Source: Paulinella micropora
Lineage: Eukaryota; Cercozoa; Imbricatea; Euglyphida
Assembly (NCBI GenBank): GCA_009731375.1
Contig: BJOX01000074.1
Location: 173,970 to 237,969 of the forward strand
DNA: 64,000 nt
Direction: 5' to 3'
In this document: positions 1-11,203 of the stretch, piece by piece
Layout of the letters: every line of letters begins with the position of its first letter
Numbering within the stretch: position 1 is the first letter of the stretch
Notes under the pieces: generated by a model
Told to the model about the DNA's origin: nothing
Databases searched by the model: none
Seen by the model: the letters and a program-made list of their open reading frames with translations, nothing else
Made by a program: the position numbers and the translations under genes

Positions 1-438
1 TGTTACAATCCCCGAAGATAGCTCAATAAAAAGTCGGTAATACAACCAGACACAAATCCCCAAAAGAGAATGATGTCTCGTTATATTAGCTCAGTGAAGC
101 CGAAAAGAAAACGGCAACAGACCAAGGTTAAAATGGCATTAGGTCAAATCCGGCCAAACGATATTGAAAATAATGGGAAAAAACTAGGTGCACCTGACAC
201 CAGAAAAAGGGTACTTTTTACCGGCTATCCGGGGGGTGATGCCTACAAGACCATACATTGGCACGTGGGAAAGATCCGAGCCTACATCCTCCGTCCACCG
301 ACGGTCCACGTAGGCGACGATTGCCTGAATGACTTCTTCCTTATGAAAGTCAAGGAATGGGAACCGAATGTTCGCGCCACAAGGGCACACAAAGCGACCG
401 CGGCTGAATCGCCCGTTCTACAATTCTACCGATCACAC
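1..438 (+). other. Left flank with one unplaced reading frame
   Basis: An ATG-started frame runs from 70 to 453 (127 codons). It begins lysine/arginine-rich and shows no motif I recognise. Its last few codons run into the LTR-like repeat that starts at 439, so it may be the tail of another retroelement rather than a gene. Nothing else is seen here. Confidence 0.25.
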
Positions 439-791
439 TGTAGGCGCAGATAGGTAAATGTATGCTAGTTTAATAATAACCAGTGTCCGTCCAGACACAA
501 TACGAGATTGTTCATATTAGTAACACTCTTAACCGGATAATGATAATATTAAATTACTAAAAGGTCTGTTATCCTTTTTAGGTCAGAATATATTATCGTT
601 AGGCCGGGCAACGGGAATTGGCTGGTGTTTGCCTTGGCTGTTTTTGGGCTTCGCTAGTCTCCCACATTTTCCCACGATCTTTGATCCTTATTTATATAAG
701 TGAAGAAGATTGGGTTACTGGCGAAGTTGTTGAATTTGGTTGAGTAAAAGGATAGGCATCAATAAAATATTCTTTTAGCACCGAACCGGCA
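439..791 (+). repeat. LTR-like repeat, copy 1
   Basis: Begins TGTAGGCGCAGATAGGTAAA and ends ACCGAACCGGCA. Inside are a short inverted repeat (GATAATATTA ... ATATTATCGTTAGG), a TATATAAG box near 695 and an AATAAA-like stretch near 762. It shares this architecture with 5112-5459, 5566-5886 and 9377-9747. Confidence 0.7.
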
Positions 792-1984
792 AAAGTGGAG
801 TCCCATGCCTGTTTTTCTTTTACCTGCCAATTTTAACACTTCGCTGTCCCTATTCTTTGCAAAGCCTAGTATAAACAAGGAGAGAGGATGACATTGCACA
901 AGACAGATAGAGGAACACAGTGAGGGGAGGACGTGTGTTTTCTGTACTAATTTTTCTCATTTCCTGCCACTTATAAAGGCTAGAACGTGTGGCGAACAGA
1001 CACGCACGACTCAATCTCTGTTGACACCTACACATACCTACCCACTATCTTCTCCTCCCCCACAATACAGCCAATAATAACCACATTGTGAGGACACACA
1101 GAGAGATAAGAGAGAAGGGTAGAGTGTGGTTGGTTGGGTGGCAAAGGGAGCAAACGTATACAACCGTAACGAACTCCCACACACCTACTACAAACCACAT
1201 CATATTCCCTATCTATCATCCAATAACAGACTGCACAGACAACCAATTTTGTCTTCCAACAACAATACACACTTGTTCTGTCATTTCTAGCTCACTTCCA
1301 CGCATTCCAAGTGCACAAGGGAGCAGAGAGCAGATATAAACAGACAGAAAACAGAAAACGAGTGCTGTGCACCAAAGTCTGTTTGTGCAAACTAGTTCAT
1401 ACCTAGCCCTAACATTGCAGCTAATTTGCAGGGGGTTGGAGGCTAGTTGGTGGACATATAGGCCAAACAAGTGGGAGATAGAGTGACGTCAAAAAGACGT
1501 TTCGTTTGTTCATTTTTGGCGATTCCAATTTCGTCGGAAATCCCAAGCAACAAACCACTCTCATACCTACACACATTATTCCCTCCTTACCCACCTACAA
1601 CAAGTAGGTCACCAAGGGTCAGAAGAAGGATTTTAGAGCAGCGTTCCTATTGTAGAGCCTCAGGGAGTCATCACCTACTCCGCACTCGGTAGGTTCGTTC
1701 CCACCCACACATACACAGAACTTCTATTGCTGGAAAAGGACGATAAGGAGTCCCAAACAAGGACTGGGCACCCAATAAAAGGGGTCCACACGACAACAAG
1801 GCTCGAGCAACCAGCTCACTAGCATCTTTTCTCCTTCCTATCGGGGAAAGGGGCCTTGACTTCTGCACATTTCAGAAGTATCGTTTCCTATCCCTCAGCC
1901 ACGAAGTCGTGTTTGTACCTATAGGGTGCCCCAGTTCCTATACAACTGGCAGGTGTTTCGCAAGGCGTGAGCTTCCCCTACCAA
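792..1984. other. Interior of element A, no gene recognised
   Basis: About 1.2 kb between the left LTR-like repeat and the first assembly gap. Short open frames on both strands show no recognisable protein motif and look like chance frames. The stretch is rich in short CA/TC-type low-complexity sequence. Confidence 0.4.
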
Positions 1985-1985
1985 A

Positions 1986-2642
1986 GGGGGGGGGGGGGGG
2001 GGGGGGAATTCTNNNNNNNNNNNNNNNNNNNNNNNNNNNNNNNNNNNNNNNNNNNNNNNNNNNNNNNNNNNNNNNNNNNNNNNNNNNNNNNNNNNNNNNN
2101 NNNNNNNNNNNNNNNNNNNNNNNNNNNNNNNNNNNNNNNNNNNNNNNNNNNNNNNNNNNNNNNNNNNNNNNNNNNNNNNNNNNNNNNNNNNNNNNNNNNN
2201 NNNNNNNNNNNNNNNNNNNNNNNNNNNNNNNNNNNNNNNNNNNNNNNNNNNNNNNNNNNNNNNNNNNNNNNNNNNNNNNNNNNNNNNNNNNNNNNNNNNN
2301 NNNNNNNNNNNNNNNNNNNNNNNNNNNNNNNNNNNNNNNNNNNNNNNNNNNNNNNNNNNNNNNNNNNNNNNNNNNNNNNNNNNNNNNNNNNNNNNNNNNN
2401 NNNNNNNNNNNNNNNNNNNNNNNNNNNNNNNNNNNNNNNNNNNNNNNNNNNNNNNNNNNNNNNNNNNNNNNNNNNNNNNNNNNNNNNNNNNNNNNNNNNN
2501 NNNNNNNNNNNNNNNNNNNNNNNNNNNNNNNNNNNNNNNNNNNNNNNNNNNNNNNNNNNNNNNNNNNNNNNNNNNNNNNNNNNNNNNNNNNNNNNNNNNN
2601 NNNNNNNNNNNNNNNNNNNNNNNNNNNNNNNNNNNNNNNNNN
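1986..2642. other. Poly-G run and assembly gap
   Basis: A run of about 20 G followed by AATTCT and then 630 N (2013-2642). The content is unknown. Confidence 0.95.
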
Positions 2643-2647
2643 CGGGC

Positions 2648-2708
2648 CGGTATGTTCAATGAAAATACTGGTCCAGACGGATCGGTATGTTCAATGAAAA
2701 TACTGGTG
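2648..2708. repeat. Short tandem repeat beside the tRNA-like sequence
   Basis: The word GGTATGTTCAATGAAAATAC occurs twice, at about 2649 and 2685, separated by about 16 bp. The repeat abuts the assembly gap, so it could also be an overlap of contig ends. Confidence 0.6.
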
Positions 2709-2779
2709 GCACCGACGGGAATCGAACTGGCGACAGGGCCCAGATGGTAGAACTTGACCACTGGGCTATCACGGTGTCC
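2704..2779 (-). ncRNA. tRNA-derived sequence (SINE head or tRNA pseudogene)
   Basis: Read on the minus strand this 76-nt stretch has an A-box-like TAGCCCAGTGG, a B-box-like AGTTCGATTCC about 30 nt later, and ends GCCACCA with an encoded CCA. The acceptor stem pairs with one mismatch if shifted by a base, but the T stem pairs poorly, so it is unlikely to be a functional tRNA. It abuts a (TAA)n tract, which suits a tRNA-derived SINE. Confidence 0.45.

Positions 2780-2857
<78 letters not shown>
2780..2857. repeat. (TAA)n microsatellite
   Basis: About 26 perfect TAA units directly next to the tRNA-like sequence. No gene is expected here. Confidence 0.95.
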
Positions 2858-3081
2858 GCTGTCCTTATACAGACAACGAACGAACCCAACACCTAAAGAC
2901 CCAGCCATACGCTGCTTACAACAAGATGGCCAACAGCTAACGTCTTGCCCAAAAACAAGCTGCTGCCACCCCAGACAAGACGGCTGCCAAAAGACGCCTT
3001 GTCCCCCACACCGACACTTCGCCACCTGTTCGTACTCGACGTATTCCCAAAAAGAAACGTCTCCCAATAAGCGAACCAACT

Positions 3082-5126
3082 GTGTGGCAGGCCTTACCAA
3101 CCATGGCCAGCATGTGGGACTCCCCCACACAAGAAGCTGACATGTCATCAATTGACAATACAGGAGCAGCTGACGACAAGAACACTGGGACTGGTCCCTT
3201 CCAGACACCCATGCCGAATCGTGACGCAAAAAATGCACCTCCTACCCCTCAATCCCCGTGGAGGGACGCTGGGGGTGCATTGACCTTAACACGAACCTCG
3301 ATTCCCTGCGTCCCCGTCCCTCAGGCTAGCTTGGACATGACGGGACCCACGGGATGGCCTGCTTCTCCTGCTGTCCCTCAACAACAGTACTCCTTTCCAA
3401 TGGCAGCCCCTTATATTCATAATAATATGTATGGGGACATCAACCAGTGGACAAGGGCTACCACAGTGGTGGAGGGCAAAGACAAGTGATAGTTCTGATG
3501 TCCAGTGGCCCACGGTTCATAGAAACCAAATCTATAGTGGAGCTTGTTACACTCTGGGAGGATGTGTGTATGTTCCGGGACAGGCTCCTCGACGAGGCTT
3601 GGCCAACATATCACCAGCAAATCCCACGGTTCCGACAAACATTCCAGTGCAATGAATACGCCAGTGAGCATCCAGCTCTCACTGTTGCTGTGTCTGCACC
3701 CGATGCCAATAACGTGGACACCCTCTATTGGCCCGATGCCAATTACCTCAACCGCCTCCAAGCCAACCTCATGACAAGGGTCACTCACTCTCAAGGGCCT
3801 TGACAATGTCACTGGGATGTGGGATCGTGTTTTGTTAGAACAAAAACACTGGCGGGATGCCATACTCCCACCGTCCACCCTAGCCTATGACGAGCTCGTC
3901 CATTTCCTTGACGAGGTGGAAACCACGGCTGGCCCTTTTGTCAAGGTACCAGTGTTCCTCACATGGCTCAAGATAAGATCCGAACTTGCGCTGGGACACT
4001 CCTTGACAATTCCGACCCGTATACCACAGTCCAAGTGGTCCCTCATCCGGCAGCTACTCTTTACGTGATCAACTACCTCACAGTGGTGGACCTAATCCTC
4101 CAGGCCATCTCCGACTGTCTACGGATCCATATCGCAGTACACGTCGTGGGGGATGACCGAGGGGCCTCTGGTAGTTCGATCATCACTTTTCGTCGTGTAT
4201 CCAGTCGACGGGGTGCAGCAAATGAGTCCAACCTAGATAGGGACTCACACCTCGAACGCCGTCAGTCACCCAAAACAAAGTCCGAAGACGCCAGCCATAA
4301 ACGGGTGGACGCGGCGTTACGAGCTGTCCGCGATCACGTGAACTTTGATTTCGCGACACACACACAATCGGCGAGACTTCCATATCGAGAGGGCCTTAAG
4401 CTCCTAATGGCTTATGATGCCTTGGATCGAATTGTGGCTAGTCACGCGATTACGGTTGCCGATGTGAAACAACTGCTGAACAGCCTTGTGGGTGGGTGGC
4501 CATCTCAGACGCTGCTCACCACAGACTGGCCCACTTGGCAGCTGAACGGCAAAGCTGGGGTGGCTCAGAGGAAACTCACAGTTGACCAGCTGCCCCACTA
4601 TATGTTACGCCAATTCGTATCCGCGGCGGACTGGGAGTATATAATGCACCACAGTGTCACTGTCGATCTAGTACAGGACGCAGCCAGGCGAATGTGGGAG
4701 GACGATGTGGCATATTCCTCTATCATCGACCTCCCGCAGAAGCTCCTGACCAATCTAGTGAAGTCAGACTTTGCTTCGCTGTTGCTGGCGGTCCTGAGCG
4801 GGATAGTGAAAGCCGAGCCGCAACAAGGGCGGACGAATGGCGAGACTTTTGTACGGAATGTCCTAACCAAAGCACAGGACTTGGACAATACAAACTTCAA
4901 AATCACGCGGTTCCGAACTGACCGCATGTGCGAAGTTGCCCACTGGGTAGATGGTACATTCGCTGCCAAAATCTTCACCTCCGATTCCAAGAAGGAAGAG
5001 AAGCCATCAACCTCGAGCCAAACCTCGACAGCCCACATATTCCTACAGCCCACATTTACCTCGCTACTCCTAATCAACGGGAGTTATCGGAATAAACCGT
5101 GGAGGGGGGATTGTAGGCGCAAATAG
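3082..5126 (+). pseudogene. Gag-like reading frame, frameshifted
   Basis: Four plus-strand open frames follow one another with small overlaps: 3082-3489, 3447-3803, 3817-4068 and 3963-5126. The first is Pro/Gln/Ser-rich. The second has a hydrophobic-aromatic pattern around WEDVCMFRDRLLDEAW. The last is a 387-codon frame rich in hydrophobic and charged helices. The series looks like one coding region broken by frameshifts and sits where Gag would lie, just upstream of the polypurine tract and right LTR. I recognise no zinc knuckle, protease, reverse transcriptase or integrase, so the Gag label rests on position only. The segment from about 4990 recurs at 9250-9376, showing that A and B belong to one family. 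Confidence 0.4.
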
Positions 5127-5459
5127 GTAAATATGTGCTACTTTAATAATACCCAGTGTCGGTCCAGACACAATACGAGATTGTTCATATTAATGACACT
5201 CTTAACCGGATAATGATAATATTACTAAAAAGGTGCGTTATCCTTTTTATGTCAGAATATATTATCGTTAGGCCGGACAACGGGAATCGGCTGGTGTTTG
5301 CCTTGGTTGTTTTTGGGCTTCGCTAGTCTCCCACATTTTCCCACCATCTTTGATCATTTTATATAAGTGAAGAAGATTGGGTTACTGGCGAAGTTGTTGA
5401 ATTTGGTTGAGTAAAAGGATAGGCATCAATAAAAATATTCTTTTAGCACCGAACCGGCA
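5112..5459 (+). repeat. LTR-like repeat, copy 2
   Basis: Same family as 439-791, preceded immediately by a purine tract. It is the expected 3' LTR of element A. Confidence 0.7.
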
Positions 5460-5565
5460 AAAACACCAGGACCTCGACGATCCCGGCTCGGAATCCCGGA
5501 TATTCTACCCAGTATTCCGGGACGGGAAGGATCTAGAAACATTTTAAGTTCTGGAAAGGCGTTAC

Positions 5566-5886
5566 TGTAGGCGCAGATAGGTAAATATGTGCTACATTTA
5601 TATACCCCAGTGTCAAAATAAACCCAATAAGAGGCCGTTAATATTATTAACCCTCTTAACCGGATAACGATAATATTACTAGAACGTTACACTTTTTAGA
5701 CCGGAATATATTATCGTTAGGCCGGGCAACGGGAATTGGCTGTGTTTGCCTGGGTTGTTTTTGGCTTCGCTAGTCTCCCACTTACTTATATAAGCGAAGA
5801 AGATTGGGTTATTGGCGAAGTTGTTAGAATTGGTTGCGTAAAAGGATAGGCATCAATAAATATATTCTTTTATCACCGAACTGGCA
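5566..5886 (+). repeat. LTR-like repeat, copy 3
   Basis: Same start and end words as copy 1, about 30 bp shorter. There is no purine tract before it, as expected of a 5' or solo LTR. Confidence 0.65.
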
Positions 5887-7199
5887 AAATTACCGACAAA
5901 TTGCCTGGATACAAACCCTGGCAGATTCAGGACGGTATGGCCCGGCGCGCATGGTGTTAGACTTCCCGTCACAGTTCGACCTCCAACATGGCCGAATCCC
6001 ACTTTGGGTATGGGATGAGAACGCCGCGGAAGGCATCTCCACTAGTCTCATAGGGGCACCAGCACCGGGCAAATACAAACCCGGCAGGCTAGGCCAAGCC
6101 GCAAAGTCCCTTGAAACGCGGTCGGAAATAGTCGAGGTGATGATCGATGAAACGCATAACAAAAATACGGGTAGTATAGGGGTACCGGGCGCAACCGCAC
6201 CGAGCGGAAACCTAGCCACATCCAAGCCAGGGACACTCCCGACGATACCTCTGTCTTGTTTAAAGTACTACCTAAGTCGGCGCTCTTCTACGAGAAGGGG
6301 GTTTGGACCTAACACGATATAACATACGGAAAAAATGATCCTGCCCCGCCCACCGTGGGGTGCGACGGCCCCGAAGGTATCTTGACGGGTCGGTAGTTGG
6401 TGTTGCCGCAATGGGTCGGAATAATTTCTGGCTAGCTCAACCTAGCAATTGCACATCACACTCGCCTCCTCCCGAGTTGCTAGCCCGCCTCCCGCGGCTC
6501 TGCATGTGTAGGGTGCATAGATTATTCCCCACAGAGTGTTATGTCGATTATGTCACGCCTTTCCGATCCCGTTGTTTGGGTGGAAGGTTGAAAACCACCA
6601 CGAGCCGTAAGCATATATACTTCACTCATGCATTTAAGTGTCCCTTACAGCATACAGCCCAATCCATAACTGATAGCGAGGCATTAAACACAGACAGGAG
6701 AAGGGATCCAAGGGCTCATGTCGCGCTCAAATCCCCCTGTTGACAAGTGTGTAAGTGAGCGAGCAGTGACGCAAGACGACAAGTTTTCATTCGCACCAGA
6801 CAGTGCACTTCCCTTGCGCTCATAACATCGGCTCATATATGTACAGATATTAACGTCCTTGTGCCACCTATAGGCATACAGGCGGCGCTGGAGCAGTACC
6901 TAGCGTTCCTACTAGCGTGTGTGGCGTCGGTGTGCGTCATCGTGGTCGTGCACCTGCTCATGCAACTCATCGCGACCAACGCGGGGCAGGCGTCGGACAC
7001 AAGGCAGGAGAGCCAGCCGATAGCGGGGGAACCGCCGGAGGCCAAACAACCGTCTGGGTCCCAATTACCCATGTCGGAGAGCCCCAGGTGCCCCACCCCA
7101 TCACACAAACGACAAAAGACCACATCATCGGATGCCAAGGGGACCAGAGACAATCCGGAGGGAACAACCCAACCCCGCCCGATACCAACCGGCTCAAAA
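5887..7199. other. Interior of element B, left part
   Basis: A plus-strand frame (about 5890-6322) and another at 6861-7217, with one hydrophobic segment near its N-terminus and no ATG start, are open. Neither resembles a family I know, and the stretch between them shows nothing. It may be degraded coding sequence. Confidence 0.3.
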
Positions 7200-7362
7200 G
7201 AAATCACGTTTATATGAATCGTGATATTATCGTTTTCAACCGGCTCAAATGTATATAAATAAAAACGGATATAACTACATTTTGACGAGGTGTAGCTCAT
7301 CTATACATCACTCTGTATAGGGGTTTAAGAAAAGGTCGCATATTTACCTATCTGCGCCTACA
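7200..7362 (-). repeat. Divergent LTR-like fragment, minus strand
   Basis: Read on the minus strand it begins with the same TGTAGGCGCAGATAGGTAAA as the plus-strand copies and later has the AAAACGATAATAT core. The middle differs from them and matches the second minus copy at 10078-10478. It appears truncated. Confidence 0.5.
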
Positions 7363-7404
7363 GAAAACACCTTCTGAGTCATTACATGGGGCGAGGACTT
7401 AAAG

Positions 7405-8579
7405 GTGGATTACTCGCATATCCACACCAGCCCTCACCAAAAGGTAGACTACGCGCGTATCAATCGGTTGTTGCGACCATACCGCATACCGGAAGATGTG
7501 ATGCTGCGAGGGATGGACACACACCTCCTTGAAGGTGCTCAAGAGCTCAATGAGCTCACCAAACCAATTCGGTATGCCTTTGACCCAGCGTCACGCCGGA
7601 TCCATCGGATCTACCCTCCATGTCCTGTCATAACGGACGCGGAGCGCAGATTGAGGCTTGAATGTCCCGCACTTAGACACACCACGAACCCGCGGACCAA
7701 CCCGTTCAAGCGGACGGAGGAGCCGTACCGACATCGGCTAATCGGAAACCAGGTCAACTGGGTTCCGGATCCTCACATATTTGAGGAAAAGCCGAAACAG
7801 ATCAGCCTACCACCACCGCTGCCGCCGCTAAAGGATGAGCGGGGGGTCTGGTCACACAACCCGTCCTATCACTACGCGGCGACCGACGAGAATGTCCTCC
7901 GGGTGGCGTGTGGCGGGTTAAGAACGGTCGCTTTCCATGGCAACCAAAACTGTGGGCACAGGTGGGTTCTCCCCGACGCGATGTATATGTCGCCGGAACG
8001 TTACGGGCCGCATGTGTGCATCGAACATACGTACAACGAGCAGATGCAGTTGGCAATCAAGCCGCGGCATCCCCATATAGTCGGCAACGGACCGACTTGG
8101 CATCCACGGGAAAACCCACTCCCACACGTGGTGCCGTACGTGTATGCGCCGGACGGGACCTGTGATAGGGACCGTTTACCAAGGCACAGTTCGCGCAGGC
8201 CCAGACTATCACTGGTTGGGCTAAACTGACCGACCAACAAAGGGCGCACGCGTTCCGATACTATGGCATTGCTAAGGCGCCAAAACAGCTCTTGGAACCC
8301 CATGAGCTCCGACGGCTACAATGGCCACAGGCGGACATCAACGCCTTCTACCTACTCCTAGAACGAGCGGTTATATCCAGATTATGTACAGCCGCAGTCT
8401 TCCCTTCATCTGTTCGACCTCATCGACGATGAACGGGATGCACTCCAGACTCAGCTCGACAGCAAACGAGACTCTCCCCCTACGGACCAACCGGAAGGGC
8501 GAGACCGCGCATCCTCTCAATCCAGTACGGAGGACGAGTTCATGAAATATCTGAAGGCGGGCGGGTATGACGCCTTTTG
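7405..8579 (+). pseudogene. Frameshifted reading frame of unknown function
   Basis: A 274-codon open frame (GTG at 7405, stop at 8229) continues in a second frame from about 8180 to 8420 and then a third from about 8365 to 8579, where it ends GGYDAF and stop. The three parts read smoothly into each other, which suggests one coding region of about 390 residues with two frameshifts. It is rich in Pro, His and Arg, with no domain recognised. It lies inside remnant B, so a Gag-type protein is possible but not shown. Confidence 0.35.
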
Positions 8580-9376
8580 AGACCCTTCCAATGAGGGTTG
8601 TATATATCTTAGACACTTTCTTCGACCACGTCGCTCTGAGTCGATATATCTTAACACCACGAAAAGTCCACCGAGGACAACCAAAACAAAACAAAACCCT
8701 AGACTGGCAAAGCGCCCGTTCATTCCAACAAATGGACGGGGTATTTAATTTTAATTAGCAGGTTGTTATCCGCATCAAGCTGACAACCGGCTAATAGCCC
8801 CAGGATCAGGAGGACCCTCACAACAAGTGAGGATGCTGGGAAGTTTCCTTTTCGCGGACCATTACGCGAACTTCTTCTTAGCTCCGATTAGCCTCTGTCC
8901 CACCAAGGGGACATCCATGGAGCGTTGGTGGCGGTGCGTTGAGAAAGTCTTGCAAGACTTATTCTACACATCCAACTGCCCACATGCCGTCCATCACACC
9001 AGAATGCCGAGCCTACCGAGGGTGCGCACAACAACTGAGTCACCTGCCAGGATGAAGACGGTTACTCCTCACAATTGCATGACAAGAGTCATCAGGGGGG
9101 GGGGAAGGTGTAGAGCGAAATTCAAAATTCAAATCATACTTTGAGATTCAAAATAGAAGTCAAATTCGAATTTCGCACAGAATCCGAAACCAAAATCATT
9201 CGGAGTAACGCCAACAGTTAAATTTCTCTCTTTCAGTCGTCCATACGATCCCAAGGAGGAGAAGCCATCAACCTCGAGCCAAACCTCGACAGCCTCCATA
9301 TCAAGTTCCTACCGCTCACATTTACCTCTCTACTCCTAATAAATGGGGGTTATCGGATAAACCGGGGAGGGGAGAT
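8580..9376. other. Interior of element B, right part
   Basis: No convincing gene. The last 115 bp (about 9250-9376) match the end of element A's interior and finish in the purine tract before the LTR. Confidence 0.5.
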
Positions 9377-9747
9377 TGTAGGCGCAGATAGGTAAATATG
9401 TGCTACTCAGCATTAATATACCTCTGTCAGTCCAGACACAATCATAGTAAGAGGCCGTTAATATTAATAACACTCTTAACCCGGTAACGATTATATTACT
9501 AGAAGTGACCGTTATACTTTTTAGACAGGAATTAATTATCGTTAGGCCGGACCACGGGAACTGGCTGGTGTTTGCCTTGGTTGTTTTTGGCTTCCTGCTA
9601 GTCTCCCACATTTTCCATCATCTTTAACACTTGTTTCAAATGATATAAGAACAGAGAATTGGGTTACTAGCGGAGTGGATTGATTTGGTTGTAATAACGA
9701 AGAGGCCCCCGCATCATTAAATATATTCTTTTAGACCAGAACCGGCA
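9377..9747 (+). repeat. LTR-like repeat, copy 4
   Basis: Same family as copy 1, with the purine tract immediately upstream. It is the expected 3' LTR of remnant B. Confidence 0.65.
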
Positions 9748-10077
9748 AAATTCGTGACCCCACAGTCACCGTGCCAAATACACTACCGCAGGGTCAGTGT
9801 TAGACTCGGTTGTACGCACAACGAGTCACAGTGTCTTGCCATGCCGCTGTTTGGGCCTCTGTGCAAAGTTTCACTGTTGTTTAACTTTTATGCACTGCCA
9901 GTGCACACTCCTCACACCCGGCTCAGCCTCACTAAGCGGCTCCTTTGAAGTCCTACTACTTTCCTCCACCACCCTTCCTTCTTCCCGGCTTCTTTTAAGG
10001 AAGTGGCTTTTCTCAAACTTCTTGACTGAATGGATTTGGAGTATAGAAAAAATAAGACTGGGATTACACTTTTGTTA

Positions 10078-10478
10078 CGAGTCGGTTAAGATCAGAAAGA
10101 TATTAATATTATTTATTGCAAGCGGCCGGCCCGGGGTCTATATCCACTCAATCCAAGCACTCTGAGAATAACCTAATCTTCCTCCTCCACAACTTGAAAA
10201 GAGAGGAAACCAGTATGGTGGGAAAATGTAGGAGAGAGCCAAGCAACAAAAAGGAAACAGAGAGAAATTTCCTATTGTCCGCCCTAACGATAATATTATC
10301 CAGTGTAAAAAGTAGTACCGGTTACTTGTCTTAATATTATCGTTTTCAACCGGCCCAAAGTATATGTAGAAACGGGTATAAGAGGCTATATTAATATCTT
10401 AACTAGACATAGCTCATCTATACATCACTGTGTATAGGGTATAAGAAAAGGTCGCATATTTACCTATCTGCGCCTACA
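10078..10478 (-). repeat. Divergent LTR-like repeat, minus strand
   Basis: On the minus strand it starts at 10478 with the family word TGTAGGCGCAGATAGGTAAA. It carries the inverted pair around GATAATATTA, the word CTACATTTTCCCACCAT near 10220 and an AATAAATAATATT stretch near 10100, in the same order as the plus-strand LTRs. It is therefore a full-length but diverged LTR in the opposite orientation, probably solo. Confidence 0.5.
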
Positions 10479-10573
10479 GAGAAGCGAAGGACAACGCACT
10501 GAGCTCCCGGCGTCAGCGGAGAATCAGGGTCGCGGAAGGCCGCGAAAGCGAGTGAAAACGTGACACTAAGGAG

Positions 10574-10850
10574 ATTATTATTATTATTATTATTATTATT
10601 GGAATTATTATTACCACCATGAAGAAGAAGAAGCAGAAGAAGAAGAAGAAGAATGAAGAATGAAGAATGAAGAAGAAGAAGAAGAAGAAGAGGAGGAGGA
10701 GGAGGAGGAGAAGAAGAAGAAAAAGAAGAAGAAGAAGAAGAAGAGGAAGAGGAAGAGGAAGAGGAGGAGGAAGAAGAGGGGGAGGAAGAGGAGGAGGAGG
10801 AGGAGGAGGAAGAAGAAGAAGAAGAAGAAGAAGAACAAAAACAAAGGCGA
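10574..10850. repeat. (ATT)n and GAA/GAG purine microsatellite
   Basis: About eight ATT units are followed by about 220 bp of nearly uninterrupted purines (GAA, GAG, AGG units) on the plus strand. Open frames through it are artefacts of the repeat. Confidence 0.95.
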
Positions 10851-11118
10851 TGCCAAGTATATAGCTGTCCACAAGTGCAACAGCAAGAGCACTGTCCCCG
10901 CCCCCCCGCCCCCCCTCCCCCCTTGAGGTAAAGTCTTAAAAATAATTAAATAATTAATACAATAATATTAAACTAAGACATCATTTATTTGGGGAGACAC
11001 AGTCCATGAATCGGATGCAAAGCTCGGTGCTCAATAATGATCAATGTCACTGCGTAAAGCTGGATTGGAAACGAAGAGAACGGGGAGGGTGGGTTGAAGT
11101 GAGGAGTGAGGGAGTTGT

Positions 11119-11119
11119 T

Positions 11120-11199
<80 letters not shown>
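11119..11199. repeat. (GA)n microsatellite
   Basis: Dinucleotide GA run with few interruptions, ending 4 bp before the stop codon of the PEX13-like gene, so it lies in that gene's 3' untranslated region. Confidence 0.95.
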
Positions 11200-11201
<2 letters not shown>

Positions 11202-11203
11202 GG

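Larger units (their letters stand above)
439..5459 (+). mobile_element. LTR-retroelement remnant A
   Basis: Two direct repeats of about 350 bp (439-791 and 5112-5459), both beginning TG and ending CA, flank a 4.3-kb interior. A purine tract, GGAGGGGGGAT, lies immediately before the right repeat, as a polypurine tract should. After the left repeat the sequence TGGAGTCCCATGCC could serve as a tRNA primer-binding site, since it would pair with a tRNA ending in CCA. The interior has a broken Gag-like region (3082-5126) and a 630-bp assembly gap. I see no reverse transcriptase or integrase motif. I could not confirm a target-site duplication. It is probably a decayed or non-autonomous LTR element. 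Confidence 0.55.
5566..9747 (+). mobile_element. LTR-retroelement remnant B
   Basis: Bounded by LTR-like repeats at 5566-5886 and 9377-9747. The right one is preceded by GGGGAGGGGAGAT, a polypurine-tract-like run, and by about 115 bp homologous to the end of element A's interior (4998-5111). The interior also holds a divergent LTR piece in the opposite orientation (about 7200-7362), so B is probably composite or has taken an insertion. No pol motifs are visible. Confidence 0.45.

Noticed and set aside
1909-2697. Frames crossing the 630-N gap, also at 35034-35803
   Set aside because: The apparent frames exist only because N runs contain no stop.
5566-7362. DNA transposon with 24-bp terminal inverted repeats (also 9377-10478)
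   Set aside because: The inverted words belong to LTR-like repeats whose homology extends hundreds of bases, purine tracts precede two of the copies, and no target duplication was found.
10611-10892. Long Lys/Glu/Arg or Leu/Phe/Ser-only frames
   Set aside because: They translate purine or pyrimidine low-complexity DNA.
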